From Kiritimatiellia bacterium (GTDB lineage Bacteria; Verrucomicrobiota; Kiritimatiellia; RFP12; UBA1067), in the NCBI GenBank assembly GCA_028701555.1, contig JAQVQN010000071.1:1-9127 (forward strand): a stretch of 9,127 nucleotides of DNA, in the 5' to 3' direction. Each line of letters starts with the position of its first letter. Position 1 is the first letter of the stretch. Below the pieces are notes generated by a model. That model was not told the DNA's origin and searched no databases. It saw only the letters and a program-made list of their open reading frames with translations. This document shows positions 5,764 to 9,127 of this stretch, one piece after another. The position numbers and the translations under genes are program-made.

Positions 5764-7056
5764 ATGAACACAAGCATAGAAAAAGTGATCGGGCGTGAGA
5801 TTCTGGACTCGCGCGGCACCCCCACCGTCGAAGCTGAGGTATCGCTAGCCTGCGGCGTGACAGCCAGAGCGGCTGTGCCTTCAGGCGCCTCTACCGGCGA
5901 GCATGAGGCGCTCGAGCTGCGTGACCATGAGCCCGCGCGTTATTGCGGCAAGGGCGTGACGCGCGCGGTCGAGAACGTCAAGACCGAGCTGGCTGCCGCT
6001 GTAACCGGCATGGATGCTGCCGACCAGACCGCCGTAGATCGCCGCTTGATTGAGCTGGACGGTACGGAGTTCAAAACCCGCTTGGGAGCGAACGCCATTC
6101 TTGCAGTCTCGCTCGCAAACGCGCGCGCCGCAGCCGCAGCGGCAAACACACCGCTCTTCCGCTACCTCTCAAAAGGCAATACTCCCTCCCTGCCGATTCC
6201 GATGATGAACATCATCAATGGCGGTTCGCACTCCGACGCCCCCGTAGCTTTTCAGGAGTTCATGATCCGTCCGCACGGCCTGAACAGTTTTAAAGAGACA
6301 TTGCGCGCAGGCTCTGAAATTTTCCACGCCCTGCGCACGATCTTGAAAAAGCGCAATCTGTCTACAGCCGTCGGGGATGAAGGCGGCTTCGCGCCGATCC
6401 TGAGCAGCACCGAGGACGCCATCGAGACAATCCTTAAGGCGATCGAGAGCGCTGGCTACAGGGCCGGTCGCGCCGACCAGAACGGACAAGTAGCGCTGGC
6501 CTTGGATTGCGCGGCATCCGAGTTCTATCGTGAAGGCGGCTACGATTACGGTCTCTTCGAGACTGCCGCGCGCGGCGCGACGCGGCAGGCGGCCAAACGT
6601 GACAGCGACGAGCAGGTGGCGTACATCGGCGAGCTGATCAGCCGTTATCCGATCGATTCCGTGGAAGACGGCATGTCGGAGAATGACTGGACAGGGTGGG
6701 TCAAGCTGACGCGTGAGCTCGGCGATCGCTGCCAGCTCGTGGGCGATGACCTGTTTGTCACCAACACACGCTTTATTCGCCGCGGCATTGAGGCGAAAGC
6801 CGCCAACGCCGTGCTTATCAAGCTCAACCAGATCGGCACACTCACCGAGACCCTAAATGCCATGTGTCTCGCCAAGGAAGCAGGGTATGCCTCGATCGTC
6901 TCGCACCGCTCGGGCGAGACCGAGGATGACTTCATCGCTGATCTGGCAGTCGCGACCGGCTGCGGCCAAATCAAGACCGGCTCGCTCTCGCGCTCAGAGC
7001 GCGTTGCCAAGTACAATCGTCTGCTGCGCATCGAGGAAGAGCTTGCCGCACAATAA
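5764..7056 (+). CDS. eno: Enolase (phosphopyruvate hydratase)
   Basis: Enolase converts 2-phosphoglycerate to phosphoenolpyruvate in glycolysis and the reverse in gluconeogenesis; it is cytoplasmic and Mg-dependent. The 430-residue length is normal. All key sites are visible: the mobile loop SGASTGEHEALELRD (40-54), GGSHSD with His156, QEF with Glu165, GDEGGFAP with catalytic Glu206, metal ligands Asp248 (ALDCA), Glu301 (VEDGMSENDW) and Asp328 (VGDDLF), catalytic Lys353 (LIKLNQ), SHRSGETED (His381-Ser383) and Lys404 (KTGSLSRSER). The sequence HSDAPVAFQEF replaces the HADN type of E. coli, a variant I associate with Bacteroidetes and PVC-group enolases. Around residues 263-284 (ETAARGATRQAAKRDSDEQV) there is a short divergent insertion near the usual end of the substrate barrel strand. 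The gene starts a GC-richer block with stronger codon bias than the genes before it, consistent with high expression. An 11-base gap links it to the next gene. Confidence 0.98.
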   Translation: MNTSIEKVIGREILDSRGTPTVEAEVSLACGVTARAAVPSGASTGEHEALELRDHEPARYCGKGVTRAVENVKTELAAAVTGMDAADQTAVDRRLIELDGTEFKTRLGANAILAVSLANARAAAAAANTPLFRYLSKGNTPSLPIPMMNIINGGSHSDAPVAFQEFMIRPHGLNSFKETLRAGSEIFHALRTILKKRNLSTAVGDEGGFAPILSSTEDAIETILKAIESAGYRAGRADQNGQVALALDCAASEFYREGGYDYGLFETAARGATRQAAKRDSDEQVAYIGELISRYPIDSVEDGMSENDWTGWVKLTRELGDRCQLVGDDLFVTNTRFIRRGIEAKAANAVLIKLNQIGTLTETLNAMCLAKEAGYASIVSHRSGETEDDFIADLAVATGCGQIKTGSLSRSERVAKYNRLLRIEEELAAQ

Positions 7057-7067
7057 AGGGGGTAGTT

Positions 7068-7646
7068 ATGGGTGAAGACCAGACTTTGCAAAAACCGGAG
7101 CAGGAAACCTATGTGTACAGGATCAACGCCGATGATGTGATCGTCTGGGTCGGTGACAACTGGCAGGCGTTCGTGGAGGCGAACAAAGGCGCGGCGAACA
7201 CCGCGGCCAAGGCGGTTCTCGGTAAATCACTCTACGACTATATCTGCGGACTCGAGGTCCGACACCTCTACGCGACCGTGCTGAAGGTTGTGCGCGAGCG
7301 CAATCAGGTACTACATCTGCTCTTCCGCTGCGACGCACCCGAGCTGCGCCGCTATCTGCGGCTCGAGCTTGCGCCGCTGACCAACGGTCATGTCGAGCTC
7401 AGGAGCCAGATATTGAAGACCGAGAGCCGGGAGAGTGTGGAGCTGCTGCGGCCCGATCTGCCCCGCTCTGACGAGATCATCACCATGTGCAGCATGTGCA
7501 AGAAAGTGGAGACCGATCCGGATGACTGGCAGGAGATCGAAAGCGCTATCAACCGCCTGCACCTTTTCGAGATGGAAGCGCCGCCCCAGATCTCGCACGG
7601 TCTCTGCCCAGTGTGCTACCAGGCCATGCTGGCCGAAATCGGATAA
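7068..7646 (+). CDS. PAS-like domain protein with C-terminal CxxC / HxxCxxC zinc-type cluster
   Basis: This 192-residue soluble protein has two parts. Residues about 12-115 read as a PAS-type sensory fold: YRINADDVIVWVGDNWQAF, a loop, VLGKSLYDYI, a helix with RHLY, then FRCDAPELRRYLRLELAPL. Residues 136-192 carry MCSMCKKV (Cys141, Cys144) and HGLCPVCY (His177, Cys180, Cys183), four cysteines spaced like a zinc site, with an amphipathic helix between. There is no kinase, GGDEF or helix-turn-helix output domain, so it probably works through protein contact. I have seen this architecture described only as a hypothetical or PAS-domain protein; ligand and target are unknown. AAAGGGGG (7055-7062) sets the ATG, 11 bases after the enolase stop, so the two are very likely co-transcribed. 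A metal or redox sensing role would be inference; a heme or flavin ligand cannot be judged from sequence alone. Confidence 0.8.
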   Translation: MGEDQTLQKPEQETYVYRINADDVIVWVGDNWQAFVEANKGAANTAAKAVLGKSLYDYICGLEVRHLYATVLKVVRERNQVLHLLFRCDAPELRRYLRLELAPLTNGHVELRSQILKTESRESVELLRPDLPRSDEIITMCSMCKKVETDPDDWQEIESAINRLHLFEMEAPPQISHGLCPVCYQAMLAEIG

Positions 7647-7660
7647 TTAAAGGGGCCGAC

Positions 7661-9127
7661 ATGATTAAGAAACATACGAAAAATTTCAGACCGACAGTAT
7701 TGGCATTCATCACTACTGCCGCTCTCACCGTTTCCGCTGCGCCGGATCAGGCCAAGCTGGCACTGGTTGCATCAGGCGAACTCAAAGAGGCGCGCGCCTC
7801 GTGGTGGGGCTTTGACGCGGAGGAGTCCACCCGCGCCTTGCAGGCGGCGATCGACTCGCGTGTGCCGCGCTTGATTGTGGACAACACGGGCAGCCCATGG
7901 ATCGCCGACCGCCTGCGCTGCGTCAGCGATCAGGAGATCGTCTTCGAGCAAGGCGTCGAGGTGTTGGCCAAAGCAGGGGCGTTCACCGGCAAGACCGACT
8001 CGCTCTTCTCGCTGGTCTGCGTCACTAACGTGACCCTGCGCGGCCCGGGAGCGACCTTGCGCATGCGGCGCGCGGATTACGACGCGCCGCCTTACGTCAA
8101 GGCCGAATGGCGGCATGTGCTAAACATCAGAAGCAGCGCCAACATCAAGGTCTACGGCCTGACCCTGGCCGAGAGCGGCGGCGACGGCATCTATCTGGGC
8201 GTGGCCCGGCGCGGCTTGACCAACCTGGACATTCACATCAAAGACGTGGTCTGCGACAAGAACTACCGGCAAGGCATCAGCGTGATCTCGGCCGAGAACC
8301 TGCTGATCGAGGACACGGTCATGCGCGACACGGCCGGAACGCCGCCTGCGGCAGGCATCGACTTCGAACCCAACCTCGCCGACGAGCGTCTGAAAAACTG
8401 CGTGATGCGCAACTGCCTGACCGAGAACAATCACGGCGATGGCTATGAGTTCTACCTGCCGAACCTGACGCGCGCTTCTGAGCCGGTCTCGATCCTGACC
8501 GAGAATTGCCGTTCGGTAAACGACCGCACTGCGGTGCGCGTGATTACCGGCAACAGCGCGGCCGATGCCGTGAGCGGCAGCATGACTTTCAAAGGCTGCC
8601 AGTTCGAAGCCTCGCGGCGGCAGGCGATCATTGTCGGCCGCAAGCCGGCAGACGGCATGGAACTCGCCTTCAGCCAATGCCTTGTGTCCGGCTGCGCTCC
8701 TGGCGATGCCGACATCTCGGACCTGCTGTTAAACAACCGCATGGGTGATGAACGGGCTGTGGGCAACATACGTCTTGAGCAGGTGACAATCTCGCAGCCT
8801 ACGGCGCGGCCATGGATTTTATGGCAAGATGTCACGTTTGTTGCGGAACCCCTAACCGGCCTCAGCGGCTCGGTCAGCATTATCAGCGGCGGCACCCGGC
8901 AGGAGCTGGAGCTGACCCCGGAGTGGGCGGCGGCAAAATTCCCGCCGCGTTTCACGGTGCGCGTGCCGCGGGTCACGGTTGACCTGGCGAAAGCGCGCGT
9001 GGTAGACCAAGCCGAGGGCACACGCGAGCTTGCGCCGGTTACGATCCGCAAACGCGCCACTTACCTGCTGTTCGCCAAAGCCGGTCAGGAGGTTGTGGTC
9101 GCGGGTCGGCAGACGCAGGTCGGCAAA
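7661..9127 (+). CDS. Exported right-handed parallel beta-helix protein, 3' end beyond window
   Basis: The frame is open from the ATG at 7661 to the last base (489 codons), so the C-terminus is missing. AAAGGGG (7649-7655) lies five bases before the start, and the gene begins 14 bases after the previous stop. Residues 1-27 form a signal peptide (basic MIKKHTKNFR, hydrophobic core, likely cleavage after VSAA). The mature start WWGFDAEESTRALQAAIDS is the typical opening of pectate-lyase-superfamily proteins, in which the substrate helix is preceded by DxTxALQAAID. Repeated short strands with Asn/Gly turns follow, for example NVTLRGPGATLRM, GLTLAESGGDGIYLG, ISAENLLIEDTVMRD and NCVMRNCLTENNHGDG, the pattern of parallel beta-helix coils. 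The helix spans roughly residues 50-400; a beta-rich domain follows (about 410 onward). Such proteins usually bind or cleave polysaccharides, but no specific catalytic set is evident, so substrate and activity are unknown. Dense GC-rich codon use matches enolase. Confidence 0.85.
   Translation, partial: MIKKHTKNFRPTVLAFITTAALTVSAAPDQAKLALVASGELKEARASWWGFDAEESTRALQAAIDSRVPRLIVDNTGSPWIADRLRCVSDQEIVFEQGVEVLAKAGAFTGKTDSLFSLVCVTNVTLRGPGATLRMRRADYDAPPYVKAEWRHVLNIRSSANIKVYGLTLAESGGDGIYLGVARRGLTNLDIHIKDVVCDKNYRQGISVISAENLLIEDTVMRDTAGTPPAAGIDFEPNLADERLKNCVMRNCLTENNHGDGYEFYLPNLTRASEPVSILTENCRSVNDRTAVRVITGNSAADAVSGSMTFKGCQFEASRRQAIIVGRKPADGMELAFSQCLVSGCAPGDADISDLLLNNRMGDERAVGNIRLEQVTISQPTARPWILWQDVTFVAEPLTGLSGSVSIISGGTRQELELTPEWAAAKFPPRFTVRVPRVTVDLAKARVVDQAEGTRELAPVTIRKRATYLLFAKAGQEVVVAGRQTQVGK

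Noticed and set aside
6645..7091. 148-residue minus-strand frame inside enolase
   Set aside because: Antisense shadow of a highly biased, strongly conserved gene; no domain or start signal seen.
8120..9060. Long minus-strand open frames (185 and 202 residues) over the beta-helix gene
   Set aside because: They lie opposite a well-supported secreted protein; GC-rich codon use on the + strand makes long antisense frames by itself. Neither has a recognisable domain or a ribosome binding site.

Overview
The window reads as a chromosomal stretch of a Gram-negative bacterium. It encodes an OmpA-type outer-membrane protein with a peptidoglycan-binding domain, a permease subunit of the lipopolysaccharide transporter (LptF/LptG family), a multi-membrane-span glycosyltransferase of the GT-C type, enolase, a small PAS-zinc-cluster protein and an exported parallel beta-helix protein. 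The calcium-binding thrombospondin type 3 repeats in the OmpA protein, the Bacteroidetes/PVC-like enolase sequence and the large beta-helix protein would fit a PVC-superphylum organism such as Kiritimatiellota or Lentisphaerota. That assignment is inference from family resemblance; no marker gene in the window settles it.

Layout, all genes on the + strand. 1-849: 3' part of an unrecognised gene, with a weak transglutaminase-fold resemblance. 850-1173: a 324-base gap holding a 12-pair hairpin, a strong intrinsic terminator whose 3' arm and T-tract are duplicated in tandem, a candidate promoter and a strong ribosome binding site. 1174-2445: OmpA-family protein, closed by a long bidirectional terminator at 2480-2520. 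2548-3639: LptF/LptG permease, with an extended -10 promoter squeezed between the terminator and the start codon. 3657-5711: GT-C glycosyltransferase, 17 bases downstream or possibly overlapping the permease stop. 5764-7056: enolase. 7068-7646: PAS-like protein with a C-terminal CxxC...HxxCxxC cluster. 7661-9127: secreted right-handed beta-helix protein, cut off by the window end.

The first half is mostly about the cell envelope: OmpA ties the outer membrane to peptidoglycan, the Lpt permease extracts LPS from the inner membrane, and the glycosyltransferase beside it may add a sugar to a lipid-linked or envelope substrate. From the permease to the window end no intrinsic terminator is visible and gaps are 11-52 bases, so enolase and its followers could be co-transcribed with the envelope genes. 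However, base and codon use change noticeably at the enolase gene. No mobile element, CRISPR array, tRNA or rRNA was seen. I found no clear new defence or mobile system; the most interesting points are the duplicated terminator with a competing upstream stem, the promoter nested in a terminator and overlapping the ribosome binding site of the permease gene, and the PAS-zinc-cluster protein next to enolase.
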